Shown piece after piece: positions 50,044 through 58,362 of a stretch of 64,000 nucleotides of DNA (position 1 is the first letter of the stretch; each line of letters opens with the position of its first letter). This DNA is from Glycocaulis sp. Its GTDB lineage: Bacteria; Pseudomonadota; Alphaproteobacteria; Caulobacterales; Maricaulaceae. The stretch lies in contig JAIUMI010000001.1 in assembly GCA_022565665.1 (NCBI GenBank), positions 310,001 to 374,000 of the forward strand. Direction: 5' to 3'. The position numbers were made by a program, and so were the translations under genes. Under the pieces are notes generated by a model, which was not told where the DNA came from, ran no database searches, and saw only the letters and a program-made list of their open reading frames with translations.

Positions 50044-51591
50044 ATGTTTGGCTCGATTGCAACCTTCCTGCGCCTGATGCGCGCGGCGTGGACGCTGGCG
50101 CGGCACGACGCCATTTTCCCTGTGGAGTATCAGGCGATATTTCCCGCGCCCGCGCGGCTGGCAGGGCGTGTGGCGCGTCTTGTCGCGATCCGGGACCGGG
50201 CAGCCAATCCCGGTGAACGGCTGGCGCGCGCGCTGGAAGAGCTGGGCCCGTCCTATGTAAAGCTGGGTCAGGTGCTGGCCACCAGGGCCGATGTAGTGGG
50301 CATGGAGTTCGCGCGCGGCCTCTCCCGCCTGCAGGACCGCATGGCCCCCTTCCCCGAAGCCGAGGCCCGCAAGGTGGTCGAGGCGGAGCTGGGTGAGACC
50401 ATCGACGCACTGTTTGCCGAGTTTGGTCCGCCTGCCGCTGCCGCCTCCATCGCGCAGGTGCACAAGGCCGTCACCCGCTCCGGCGAAACGGTGGCGGTGA
50501 AGGTGCTGCGCCCCGGCATCGATCAGCGCATCACCCGCGACATTGCCGTACTTCGCATGGGCGCGGGGCTGGCGGTGAGGCTGTTTCCGGCCTCGCGCAG
50601 GCTGGAGCCGCGCGCTTTCGTGGAGACCGTAGCCCGCTCTCTGGTGCTCGAGCTGGATCTCCGCATGGAAGCGGCAGGCGCGAGCGAGCTCCTGGAGGCT
50701 GCCACCGCCGCAGACAACCTCAACATTCCTCTGGTCGTCTGGCCGCTCACCGCGCGGCGCGTGCTCACCACTGAATGGATCGACGCCATACCGTTGACCG
50801 ACATGGCGGCGGTGGAGGCGGCGGGGATCGACCGGGTGAAGCTGGCGGCCGACATCACCGATGCCTTCCTTGCCTGCGCGCTGGACCGGGGCGTGTTCCA
50901 TGCCGACATGCATGCCGGCAATCTCTTCGTAGACAGCTCTGGCGGGCTGTGGGCGGTCGATTTTGGCATTGTCGGACGGCTGGAAGGCCCGGAACGGCGC
51001 TATCTGGCGCGCATCCTCCACGGCTTCCTGACGCGCGATTATGCCGCCGCCGCCGAAGCCCATTTCGAGGCCGGCTATGTGCCGTCTCACCACGTCCATG
51101 CTGACTTCGCAGCCGCCTTGCGTTCCGTGGCCGAGCCGATTTTCGGCAAGCGGGCCGACGAAGTGCCGATGTCACGCGTCCTGCTGCAGCTCTTCGAGGT
51201 GACCGAGCTCTTCGACATGCGCCTCCAGCCCCAGCTCATCCTCCTGCAGAAGACGATGGTGCAGGTGGAGGGCGTGTGCCGCTTGCTCACCCCTGCCCAT
51301 GATATGTGGCAATCTTCCAGCCCCGCGGTGGAGCGCTTCATGCGCCGTGAGATCGGGCCGGAGGGGCGTGTGCGCGACTTCCTTGCCGATCTCGACAAGG
51401 TACGCACCAGCCTTCTGCGGCTTCCCGATACGCTGGACCGGCTGACATTGGCAGCGGAACGCATGAACACGCCGGCGGGCACCAGCTCCGCTCACCCATC
51501 CCGCCGTTGGCGCACAGGCCTGCTGATCGCTGGCGCCGCCCTGCTTGGCGTGGTTTTCACTCTCGCTCTGACCGGCCGGATTGCATTGTAA
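50044..51591 (+). CDS. ubiB: Ubiquinone biosynthesis protein UbiB (ADCK-type atypical kinase)
   Basis: The 515-residue protein has the UbiB/ADCK core: SYVKLGQVLATRADVVG (the KxGQ motif), the Ala-rich loop PAAAASIAQVHKAVT, VAVKVLRPGI, the EWIDAIPLTD region, GVFHADMHAGNLFV and WAVDFGIVGRL (metal-binding DFG). Two C-terminal membrane helices end the chain (LLIAGAALLGVVFTLALTG). UbiB is needed for aerobic ubiquinone synthesis, probably as an ATPase that handles membrane-bound intermediates. Its stop codon is part of the hairpin operator of the next gene pair. Confidence 0.94.
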   Translation: MFGSIATFLRLMRAAWTLARHDAIFPVEYQAIFPAPARLAGRVARLVAIRDRAANPGERLARALEELGPSYVKLGQVLATRADVVGMEFARGLSRLQDRMAPFPEAEARKVVEAELGETIDALFAEFGPPAAAASIAQVHKAVTRSGETVAVKVLRPGIDQRITRDIAVLRMGAGLAVRLFPASRRLEPRAFVETVARSLVLELDLRMEAAGASELLEAATAADNLNIPLVVWPLTARRVLTTEWIDAIPLTDMAAVEAAGIDRVKLAADITDAFLACALDRGVFHADMHAGNLFVDSSGGLWAVDFGIVGRLEGPERRYLARILHGFLTRDYAAAAEAHFEAGYVPSHHVHADFAAALRSVAEPIFGKRADEVPMSRVLLQLFEVTELFDMRLQPQLILLQKTMVQVEGVCRLLTPAHDMWQSSSPAVERFMRREIGPEGRVRDFLADLDKVRTSLLRLPDTLDRLTLAAERMNTPAGTSSAHPSRRWRTGLLIAGAALLGVVFTLALTGRIAL

Positions 51592-51606
51592 GCACGAATG
51601 TGCTTA
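51589..51606. promoter_or_regulatory. Operator candidate of the AbrB-Doc module
   Basis: TAAGCAC-GAAT-GTGCTTA is a perfect 7-4-7 inverted repeat. It overlaps the ubiB stop codon, adjoins the TTATAT box at 51603-51608 that could be a -10 element, and lies 22 bases before the antitoxin start. Autoregulation by the antitoxin is likely. Confidence 0.5.
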
Positions 51607-51627
51607 TATCCGGCTTGGAGGTGCATC

Positions 51628-51915
51628 ATGCGCGAACGGCCCGGACATCCCTTTGATCACGAAACGGCTCAGCCAGCCGACGCGCCGGTCAACGAGACAC
51701 GCAAGCTGCGCAAGACCGGCAATAGCTATGGCGTGACGCTCTCCAAGGCAGCTCTCGATGCGGCCGGCTTTTCGCCCGACCATCCCGTAGCCGTGATCGC
51801 CGAGCCGGGCCGTGTCATCATCCGCCCGGCAGGCGGAGCTTATGACGACACGGTCGAGGCAGGGCGTGAGGCGATGGCCCAATACCGGTTTGCGCTTGAG
51901 GCGCTGGCGCGATGA
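51628..51915 (+). CDS. AbrB/MazE-like antitoxin
   Basis: The 95-residue protein has a SpoVT-AbrB-type swapped-hairpin DNA-binding core: TRKLRKTGNSYGVTLSKAALDAAGFSPDHPVAVIAEPGRVIIRPA, in which the GNSYGVTL segment is typical of MazE-like antitoxins. The C-terminal 25 residues would bind the toxin. GGAGG lies 6 bases before this ATG. It overlaps the Doc gene by 4 bases (ATGA). In the classical phd-doc module the antitoxin is of the Phd fold instead, so this pairing is a variant. Confidence 0.8.
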   Translation: MRERPGHPFDHETAQPADAPVNETRKLRKTGNSYGVTLSKAALDAAGFSPDHPVAVIAEPGRVIIRPAGGAYDDTVEAGREAMAQYRFALEALAR

Positions 51916-52319
51916 GCGTCCGCCTGCCCGATTATGCAGGCTATCTCGCAGTCATGGGGGAGGTGCTAGCCAAAAGCGGCGGCACCGCTCTTCAACTGCG
52001 TGATGAGGGCCTGCTGCAGTCCGCCTTTGCCCGGCCGGAAAACCTCATGGTCTATGCCGGGGGCAGCAGCGATGTATTTGCCGTGGCAGCCAGCCTTGCA
52101 GCCGGCATTGCGCGCAACCATCCTCTTGTCGATGGCAACAAGCGCGCAGCGGCAACGGCCTTCCTCGTCACGCTCTTCCTAAATGGCCTTCGTATCGATA
52201 CAACCCAGGCCGGTCTGGCAGAGACATTCCAGTCGCTTGCTGCTGGTACGATGAACGAGCAGGCCCTTGCGGAATGGGGCGCGCGCCATGCGGTGGAAGA
52301 CACACGATTTGCCCGGTGA
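51912..52319 (+). CDS. Doc-type toxin (Fic/Doc family)
   Basis: The 135-residue protein is a death-on-curing family member. The catalytic Fic-like motif is ARNHPLVDGNKRAAATAFLV near residue 67 (HxFxxGNKR in Doc, with Leu for Phe here). The preceding LRDEGLLQSAFARPENLMVYA is the Doc N-terminal substrate region. Doc phosphorylates elongation factor Tu and arrests translation. It is translated coupled with the AbrB-type antitoxin upstream. Confidence 0.88.
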   Translation: MSVRLPDYAGYLAVMGEVLAKSGGTALQLRDEGLLQSAFARPENLMVYAGGSSDVFAVAASLAAGIARNHPLVDGNKRAAATAFLVTLFLNGLRIDTTQAGLAETFQSLAAGTMNEQALAEWGARHAVEDTRFAR

Positions 52320-52364
52320 CCGGAGCGGCCTGTCCGGCCATGACGCGCGCGAAAGGGAGACAGC

Positions 52365-52904
52365 ATGACCCGGCGCATCCTTCTCATCATTTCCGGCGGT
52401 ATTGCCGCTTACAAGGCGCTGGAGCTGATCCGCGAGCTGAAGCGGCGCGGTATTGCCTCGCGCTGCATCCTCACTGAAGCCGCCAAGCAGTTTGTCACAC
52501 CGATGAGCGTCGCCGCCCTGTCCGGCGAGAAGGTTTATGACGATCTCTTCTCGCTAACCGACGAAACCGAGATGGGCCATATCGAGCTGTCGCGCTCGGC
52601 TGATCTGGTGGTCGTCGCGCCCGCCACCGCCAATATCATGGCCAAGGCCGCCCACGGACTGTGCGATGACATGGCCTCCACCGCATTGCTGGCCACTGAC
52701 AAGCCGGTCCTGATGGCCCCTGCCATGAATGTGCGCATGTGGGAGCATGCCGCGACACAGGCCAATCTCGCCACGCTGAAAGGCCGGGGCGTGCATTTCG
52801 TTGGCCCCGATGAGGGCGATATGGCGTGCGGCGAGTTCGGCCCCGGACGCCTCGCCGAACCTGTGGTCATTGCCGGGGCCATCGAGGCGCTTCTGCCCGC
52901 ATGA
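52365..52904 (+). CDS. coaC: Phosphopantothenoylcysteine decarboxylase (separate CoaC)
   Basis: The 179-residue flavoprotein contains only the N-terminal half of the usual CoaBC. It has ILLIISGGIAAYKALELIREL, GHIELSRSADLVVVAPATANIMAKAAHGLCDDMAS (catalytic His near residue 68), APAMNVRMWEH (the PAMN motif) and GDMACGEFGPGRLAEP (catalytic Cys). It decarboxylates phosphopantothenoylcysteine to phosphopantetheine, using FMN. The gene ends with its own stop codon, overlapping the coaB start by 4 bases. Confidence 0.93.
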   Translation: MTRRILLIISGGIAAYKALELIRELKRRGIASRCILTEAAKQFVTPMSVAALSGEKVYDDLFSLTDETEMGHIELSRSADLVVVAPATANIMAKAAHGLCDDMASTALLATDKPVLMAPAMNVRMWEHAATQANLATLKGRGVHFVGPDEGDMACGEFGPGRLAEPVVIAGAIEALLPA

Positions 52905-53569
52905 GCGCGCCGCACATCATCCTGACTGCTGGCCCTACCATAGAGCCGCTCGATCCGGTGCGCTTCCTCTCCAACCGGTCTTCCGGCAAGCAGGGCTATG
53001 CCCTGGCGGGCGCGCTGACGGCACGGGGCGCGCGTGTCACGCTTGTCTCCGGTCCGGTGCATCTTGAAACACCGCCGGGCGTCATCCGCATCGATGTCGA
53101 AACCGCGTGCGAGATGATGGCGGCGGTGGAAGCCGCCCTGCCGGCAGACGCGTTTATCGGTGTCGCGGCCGTCGCCGACTGGCGGCCCGCGGAACGTCAT
53201 GCGCAAAAACTGAAAACCGACAAGGCCGGATTTGCCAACCTGAAACTCGCCGAGAATCCTGACATATTGCGTACGATCGCCCACCTGCCGCCGGGCAGGC
53301 GCCCGGCGCTGGTTATTGGCTTTGCCGCAGAGACAGAAGCCGATCCCGTGGCCCTGGAGACCCTTGCGCATCAAAAAATGCGGCGCAAGGGCTGCGACAT
53401 GATAATAGCCAATGATGTTTCAGAAGGCGTCATGGGAGGGGATAACAATACTGTCCTTGTTGTTTCAAAAGAAGAAACATCGAAAATTCCCCATGCGGAT
53501 AAATCCGCTATAGCAGCACAACTGGCCGGTACAGTGATGGCCTTGCTTGGGAACCATCGGAAAGTCTAG
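52901..53569 (+). CDS. coaB: Phosphopantothenate-cysteine ligase (separate CoaB)
   Basis: The 222-residue protein is the synthetase half of CoaBC. The opening HIILTAGPTIEPLDPVRFLSNRSSGKQGYALAGAL contains the CTP/phosphopantothenate-binding TAGPTxEPLDPVR and SSGKxG. Next come VAAVADWRP, LKLAENPDIL, VIGFAAETE and ANDVSEGVMGGDNNTVLVV. It joins 4'-phosphopantothenate to cysteine. It starts inside the coaC stop (ATGA). The lengths of the two halves add up to that of a normal fused enzyme, so this is a split, not a decay. Confidence 0.93.
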   Translation: MSAPHIILTAGPTIEPLDPVRFLSNRSSGKQGYALAGALTARGARVTLVSGPVHLETPPGVIRIDVETACEMMAAVEAALPADAFIGVAAVADWRPAERHAQKLKTDKAGFANLKLAENPDILRTIAHLPPGRRPALVIGFAAETEADPVALETLAHQKMRRKGCDMIIANDVSEGVMGGDNNTVLVVSKEETSKIPHADKSAIAAQLAGTVMALLGNHRKV

Positions 53570-53638
53570 CGTGTTGCTTGGACGCAGCTTGCCGATGTGA
53601 GGGATACGGGCTGCGCTGAAAACACCAAGGAGACTTCC

Positions 53639-54094
53639 ATGAAATCCATTCTTGCCGCCGGCGCCGCCCTGACCATGAGCGTGGCCCTTGGCGCCCCCGC
53701 CCTGGCCCAGTGCTATGCCGTGTTTGCCGAGGAAGGCCGCCAGCCCGAGCCCATCCCAGGCTATGTGCTTGAAGAGCACACCGCCCAGCCCGGCCCGCTT
53801 GCTCCGCCGCCTGTGCCTGAAGGCACTGTCGGCCTTCTGTGCGACCGTGACACCGTGGTGCCTGACCAGAACGACTTCAAACTGCTGCTTAACGGCTACG
53901 CCCTGCTGACCCGTGCGGGCGAGGGTGAGGACACCACGATCCTCAATATGGGCATTGTGGAAGGCAATTACTCCATCGCGGTAATGGCAGGTGAAATCAA
54001 CGAGCAGGAGCGCGAGGACATCATCGCCGCTGTGGAAGGCTTCGATGATGGCATTGACGAGCTGGAGCGCTGGATGGAAGAAAACCCGCAATAG
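53639..54094 (+). CDS. Secreted hypothetical protein
   Basis: The 151-residue protein has a signal peptide with a predicted cut after residue 23 (GAPALA). The mature part starts [10 protein letters not shown], then has a Pro-rich segment ([21 protein letters not shown]), a single second cysteine in [10 protein letters not shown], which could pair with the first, and a mixed strand-helix region ending in the acidic helix [14 protein letters not shown]. No family is recognised. AAGGAG lies 6 bases before the ATG. It sits between coaB and dut without an obvious link to either. Confidence 0.65.
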   Translation: MKSILAAGAALTMSVALGAPALAQCYAVFAEEGRQPEPIPGYVLEEHTAQPGPLAPPPVPEGTVGLLCDRDTVVPDQNDFKLLLNGYALLTRAGEGEDTTILNMGIVEGNYSIAVMAGEINEQEREDIIAAVEGFDDGIDELERWMEENPQ

Positions 54095-54117
54095 GTTTTC
54101 TTTTTCCGGGGGCAGAC

Positions 54118-54567
54118 ATGGTGAAGGTCCGCATCAAGGCGCTTGAGCATTTCGCGGGCCTGGACCTCCCCCGCTATCAGACACCGGGATCGGCGGGCAT
54201 GGATTTGCCCGCCGCTCTTCCCCAAGATGCTCCGGTCACGCTGCAGCCCGGCCATTGGCAGCTCATCCCGACGGGCCTCTCCATTGCCCTTCCAGAAGGG
54301 TATGAAGCGCAGGTACGGCCACGCTCGGGCCTTGCCGCGAAATTCGGCATTTCCTGCGTCAACACGCCGGGGACGATCGATGCGGACTATCGCGGCGAAA
54401 TCCACGTCAACCTGATCAATCACGGGCGCGAGCCCTTCGTGGTGAAGCGCGGCGAGCGCATCGCCCAGATGATCATAGCCCCGGTTGTACAGGCCGTTCT
54501 GGAGCCTGTTGATACGCTGGATGAAACCCAGCGTGGCGCGGGTGGTTTCGGCTCGACAGGCGTCTGA
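54118..54567 (+). CDS. dut: dUTPase
   Basis: The 149-residue trimeric dUTP diphosphatase has all five motifs: [55 protein letters not shown] and [11 protein letters not shown] (the C-terminal P-loop-like tail). It hydrolyses dUTP to dUMP and keeps uracil out of DNA. The length is standard. In many alphaproteobacteria dut directly follows coaBC; here a secreted-protein gene is interposed. Confidence 0.97.
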   Translation: MVKVRIKALEHFAGLDLPRYQTPGSAGMDLPAALPQDAPVTLQPGHWQLIPTGLSIALPEGYEAQVRPRSGLAAKFGISCVNTPGTIDADYRGEIHVNLINHGREPFVVKRGERIAQMIIAPVVQAVLEPVDTLDETQRGAGGFGSTGV

Positions 54568-54577
54568 CCGCCGGCCT

Positions 54578-54883
54578 CTAGCGCAGACCCGGAAAGCTCG
54601 TCACATATTCCACGCGTATGTCCGGGAAGCTCTCCACATACTGGATGGTGAAGTCCGGAAAGCTGCCGACGAACTGCCAGCGCCCGCATCGGTCCGGAAA
54701 GCTGTCCACACGCTGAACGCGCAGATCGGGAAAGCTGGTGACGGCCTGCACCCGGATGTCGGGAAAGCTCGTCACGATTTTCACCCGGCCCTGCAGGGCG
54801 ATGCCGTCAAACCGGCAGTCCGCGTCTATCGGGCCAGAAACCAGCCCGGCAGCAAGCAGTGGTGCGGCCAGAAGAACACTCAT
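54578..54883 (-). CDS. Small secreted protein with six SFPD repeats
   Basis: The 101-residue protein has a short signal peptide (about 1-21, hydrophobic, ending near GPIDA). From residue 34 to the end it consists of repeats of an 11-residue unit with the pattern V-Q-x-V-x-S-F-P-D-x-R. The SFP triplet occurs at residues 39, 50, 61, 74, 85 and 96, spaced 11, 11, 13, 11 and 11. The strict alternation suggests a regular beta-solenoid or beta-prism. Two cysteines (23, 66) could form a disulfide. I know no function. It is leftward, convergent with dut, and its start is 62 bases from the uvrD stop. Confidence 0.72.
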   Translation of the reverse strand: MSVLLAAPLLAAGLVSGPIDADCRFDGIALQGRVKIVTSFPDIRVQAVTSFPDLRVQRVDSFPDRCGRWQFVGSFPDFTIQYVESFPDIRVEYVTSFPGLR

Positions 54884-54945
54884 GCGCCAATCCTCCTGCC
54901 GGGAAGGTTTGAGCGCCGCCCATGAATGCACTCTGAAAGAGCGGT

Positions 54946-57249
54946 TCAGGCCCGTTCCACGAAGCTGGAGACCACCTTCTTCTCGCCCGCCTTGTCGAAA
55001 GCGACGGTGAGCTTGGCACCGTCAGCCATCAGAATCCGGCCATAGCCGAATTTCTGGTGGAAGACCCTGTCTCCGCGCTTGAATCCGCCTGCGCCGGCAT
55101 CGCCGCTCTCGATCAGCTTTGCCTTGCCCTCGATCACGCCCGGATCACGGCGATTACCGCTTTCCTGCGCCGCCTTGAAGCGCTTCCAGCCCGGACTGTC
55201 ATAGGCGGAGCGGAACGGGTCGGCGGGCTCTGACACGCCGGCAAAGCCGGGGCCAGCATCGTGATAGCCGGTTTCGGATTGCGCTTCGGCGTGCTCGGCC
55301 GGCAATTCATCGATGAAGCGCGAAGGCAGGACGGACTGCCAGCGCCCGAAAATCATCCGGTTCGCGGTAAACGAGATGATGGCGCGCTCCCTCGCCCGCG
55401 TGATGCCCACGTATGCCAGGCGGCGCTCCTCCTCGAGGCTCGCCGTGCCGCCCTCATCCAGCGAGCGCTGGGAGGGAAACACCGTCTCCTCCCAGCCGGG
55501 CAGGAAGACCAGCGGAAACTCCAGCCCCTTGGCAGCATGGAGCGTCATCAGCGAGACCTCATCGCCGGTGCTGGCAGAATCAAGATCGGCCACCAGCGAG
55601 ACGTGTTCCAGATAGGCTTCCAGCGTATCGAACTGGCCCATGGAGCGGACAAGTTCCTTCAGGTTATCAAGACGGCCTGCGGCCTGCGGGCTCTTGTCCT
55701 CGCGCCACATCGCCGTATAGCCGCTTTCATCGAGGATGATCTCGGCCAGCTCGTCATGGCGCATCATCTCGAGCTGGCCGCGCCAGCGCTCGACATCGCG
55801 CAGGAAAACCTGAAGCGCGGTGCGCGCCTTGCCGCGTATTTCGTCGGTCTGGACCATCAGGCCCGCCATCTCGCTCATCGAGACCCCGGCCTGACGGGCA
55901 GCGGACGCGATCTTCTGCACGCTGGTCTCGCCAATCCCGCGTTTGGGGACGTTCACAATCCGCTCGAACGCCAGATCGTCCTCGGGCGAGCGCACAAGGC
56001 GCATATAGGCGTGGGCATCGCGGATTTCGGCGCGTTCGAAGAAGCGCGGGCCGCCAATCACCTTGTAGGGCAGGCCCAGCATGATGAAGCGGTCTTCAAA
56101 CGCCCGCATCTGCCAGGAGGCGCGCACCAGAATGGCGATGTCGTTGTGCTGGCGGCCGGAGCGGACGAAGGCCTCGATCTCGTCGGCCACGAACCGGGCC
56201 TCGGCCTCGCCATCCCAAAGCCCCCTCACCTGCACCTTCTCGCCCGGATCATCCTCGGTCCACAGCGTCTTGCCGAGGCGAGCGCGGTTGGCCTTGATGA
56301 GGCCGGAGGCCGCGCCCAGAATATGGCCCGTCGAGCGGTAATTGCGCTCCAGCCGGATCACGGTCGCGCCGGGAAAGTCCTTTTCAAAGCGCAATATGTT
56401 GTCCACTTCGGCGCCGCGCCAGCCATAGATGGACTGGTCGTCATCGCCCACACAGCAGAGATTGCCCGACCCGCGCGCGAGTAGGCGCAGCCAGAGATAC
56501 TGGCACACATTCGTGTCCTGATACTCGTCCACCAGAAGATAGCGGAAGCGCTTGTGGTAGAGGGCCAGCACGTCGGCGTGCTCGGTGAAAAGCGTCAGAT
56601 TGTGCAGCAGGAGGTCGCCGAAATCGCAGGCATTGAGGACTTTGAGCCGCTCCTGATAGAGCGTGTAGAGCGCACCCGCCTTGCCGTCAGCGAACGTCCA
56701 CTTGTCTTCCTCGCCGAGCTTTTCCGGGCGGATGCCGCGGTTCTTCCAGCCGTCGACGAGGGAAGCGAAATGGCGCGGCGTCCAGCGCTTCTCGTCAATG
56801 CCTTCTGCTTGCAGGATCTGCCTGATCAGCCTTAGCTGGTCGTCGGTGTCGAGAATGGTGAAGGAGGATTTGAGGCCCACCAGCTCGGCATGGCGGCGCA
56901 ATATCTGCGCGGCGATGGAGTGGAAGGTGCCAAGCCAGGGCAGGCCCTCCACCGCCTCACCAATGATCGCGCCGACACGCTCTTTCATCTCGCGCGCGGC
57001 CTTGTTGGTAAAGGTGACCGAGAGAATTTCCCACGGATTGGCCCGGCCCGTGGCAAGGATGTGCGCCAGCCGTGTGGTCAGGACGCGCGTCTTGCCTGTG
57101 CCTGCACCAGCTAGCACCAGCACCGGGCCTTCAATCGCTTCCACCGCCGCGCGCTGCTCAGCATTGAGCCCCGCCAGATAGGCAGGCGCGGCTCCACCGC
57201 CGGAGGGCGGACGGGCAGAAGCCTGCTGGGAAAGGGGTATGGAGCTCAT
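54946..57249 (-). CDS. uvrD: UvrD/PcrA-type DNA helicase
   Basis: The 767-residue SF1A helicase has motif I VLAGAGTGKTRVLTTR (47-54), motif Ia VTFTNKAAREMKERV, motif II YLLVDEYQDTN, motif III VGDDDQSIYGWRGA, motif IV RLERNYRS, motif V LMTLHAAKGLEFPLVFLPG and motif VI EERRLAYVGITRARE. The C-terminal 55 residues (GDRVFHQKFGYGRI...) are the Tudor-like domain of PcrA/UvrD. It unwinds DNA 3'-5' in nucleotide excision and mismatch repair. I chose the ATG at 57249; a start 20 codons earlier would translate the repeat at 57266-57350. No strong ribosome site is visible. Confidence 0.95.
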   Translation of the reverse strand: MSSIPLSQQASARPPSGGGAAPAYLAGLNAEQRAAVEAIEGPVLVLAGAGTGKTRVLTTRLAHILATGRANPWEILSVTFTNKAAREMKERVGAIIGEAVEGLPWLGTFHSIAAQILRRHAELVGLKSSFTILDTDDQLRLIRQILQAEGIDEKRWTPRHFASLVDGWKNRGIRPEKLGEEDKWTFADGKAGALYTLYQERLKVLNACDFGDLLLHNLTLFTEHADVLALYHKRFRYLLVDEYQDTNVCQYLWLRLLARGSGNLCCVGDDDQSIYGWRGAEVDNILRFEKDFPGATVIRLERNYRSTGHILGAASGLIKANRARLGKTLWTEDDPGEKVQVRGLWDGEAEARFVADEIEAFVRSGRQHNDIAILVRASWQMRAFEDRFIMLGLPYKVIGGPRFFERAEIRDAHAYMRLVRSPEDDLAFERIVNVPKRGIGETSVQKIASAARQAGVSMSEMAGLMVQTDEIRGKARTALQVFLRDVERWRGQLEMMRHDELAEIILDESGYTAMWREDKSPQAAGRLDNLKELVRSMGQFDTLEAYLEHVSLVADLDSASTGDEVSLMTLHAAKGLEFPLVFLPGWEETVFPSQRSLDEGGTASLEEERRLAYVGITRARERAIISFTANRMIFGRWQSVLPSRFIDELPAEHAEAQSETGYHDAGPGFAGVSEPADPFRSAYDSPGWKRFKAAQESGNRRDPGVIEGKAKLIESGDAGAGGFKRGDRVFHQKFGYGRILMADGAKLTVAFDKAGEKKVVSSFVERA

Positions 57250-57265
57250 GGGCGCGCGGACAAAT

Positions 57266-57350
57266 CCCGGATACGATTCGGAAGACAAGACCTCCAAGCT
57301 AGCACGCAAGCGCCCGCGTTACAGGGCGCGATGTGCGGGCGGAGGCGTGG
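57266..57350. repeat. Intergenic direct repeat, copy 1
   Basis: The 85-base unit begins CCGGATACGATTC and ends GATGTGCGGGCGGAGGCGTGG. It is nearly identical to copy 2 at 58228-58310, in the same orientation. It contains a hairpin, CGCCCGC...GCGGGCG with 17 bases between. It lies in the divergent gap between uvrD and the membrane protein gene. Confidence 0.75.
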
Positions 57351-57426
57351 GGCAGGCTTTCCTTGACACGCCCGCTATCCCGGTGAAGTTTCCGTTCCGA
57401 AGAAGACAATGGGGGAGGATATAATC

Positions 57427-58197
57427 ATGGCGGATGCTGCACTTGCGCCATCGCCGGAAACCGCTCAGGAGACGCCGGCACGGCCGGGATTCTTTTTCTA
57501 CATGTCGCTGGTTATGCTGGCGCTCGTCTTCATAGGATTTTCCAAGACATTCTATCTGCGCGCCTTCTTCGAGCAGGAAGAGTTCATGAGCGACGCGTTC
57601 ATGACGCGCGAGCTCTATATCCATGGCTCGGTGATGACCGGGTGGTACGTGCTTCTGGTCATCCAGACCTTCCTCATCGGGCGCGGTGCATACGGCGTTC
57701 ACAAGGTGATGGGGCTTGCAGGACTGGCACTGGCGGCCGCCGTGATCCTGACCGGCATTCCCGTCATCACCGGCTTCGCCCCGCGCCTGATCTCGGCCGG
57801 GCTGGAGGCCGACATGGTGCTGCCGATCATCTCGGTGCTGATCTGGTTTGATATTCTCGCGCTGGCCGCCTTTGCCGGGCTGGTTGGAATGGCCGTTCTG
57901 CTGCGCGGTGACGGAAACGCGCACAAGCGGCTGATGCTGCTGGCCAGCATCACCTTCATGCTGCCCGCTACCTTCCGTATCGTGAACGGGTATGCACCAG
58001 ACTGGCCCGCCATGCCGATCGCCTTGATCGTCTCGCTGCTCCTGCTGGCCGTGATGGCCGTCTACGATTTCCGGACCTTGCGCAAGCTGCACCCGGCTAC
58101 CCTGTTTGGCGGGATCGCGGTCGCGGCCCTGACGGCTTTGGGGTTCGTCATCGGCGCATCCGGCGCCGGGCAGGGCTTCGTCGCCGGGATGCTGTAG
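57427..58197 (+). CDS. Hypothetical integral membrane protein
   Basis: The 256-residue protein has about seven hydrophobic segments (for example FFFYMSLVMLALVFIGF, SVMTGWYVLLVIQTFLI, MGLAGLALAAAVILTGI, VLIWFDILALAAFAGLVGMAVLL and ALIVSLLLLAVMAVYDF). Conserved-looking polar residues include His in YIHGSVMTGW and GVHKVMGL, which could bind haem or metal within the membrane; that is speculation. I do not recognise the family. GGGAGG lies 9 bases before the ATG. The gene is flanked on both sides by near-identical repeats. Confidence 0.72.
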   Translation: MADAALAPSPETAQETPARPGFFFYMSLVMLALVFIGFSKTFYLRAFFEQEEFMSDAFMTRELYIHGSVMTGWYVLLVIQTFLIGRGAYGVHKVMGLAGLALAAAVILTGIPVITGFAPRLISAGLEADMVLPIISVLIWFDILALAAFAGLVGMAVLLRGDGNAHKRLMLLASITFMLPATFRIVNGYAPDWPAMPIALIVSLLLLAVMAVYDFRTLRKLHPATLFGGIAVAALTALGFVIGASGAGQGFVAGML

Positions 58198-58227
58198 CAG
58201 GGCTTTCGCCCTGCCGGCGGGCTCGAT

Positions 58228-58310
58228 TCCGGATACGATTCTGGAGTTCAGACTTTCAAGCAAGCACGCAAGAGCCCGCGTTACAGGGCGCGATGTGCGG
58301 GCGGGGGTGG
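58228..58310. repeat. Intergenic direct repeat, copy 2
   Basis: The 83-base unit (TCCGGATACGATTC ... GATGTGCGGGCGGGGGTGG) matches copy 1 at 57266-57350 over its length with a few substitutions and gaps. The stretch GCCCGCGTTACAGGGC and the following 13 bases are identical. It lies between the membrane protein stop and mazE. Confidence 0.75.
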
Positions 58311-58328
58311 CAACGCCTGACCACAAAT

Positions 58329-58345
58329 GATATCTATATGATATC
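58329..58345. promoter_or_regulatory. Operator candidate of mazEF
   Basis: GATATC-TATAT-GATATC is a 6-5-6 inverted repeat 17 bases before the mazE start codon and next to the ribosome site. It fits autorepression by MazE or the MazEF complex. Confidence 0.5.
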
Positions 58346-58362
58346 CTGAAGGGAGAAAGGCG

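Noticed and set aside
52826-52900. Longer N-terminus for coaB
   Set aside because: The extra 25 codons read in an alternate frame of coaC, are Arg-rich and not family-like; CoaB homology begins at the ATG at 52901.
57250-57309. Longer uvrD start
   Set aside because: The extra 20 codons fall largely in the intergenic repeat found again at 58228, so they are unlikely to be coding.
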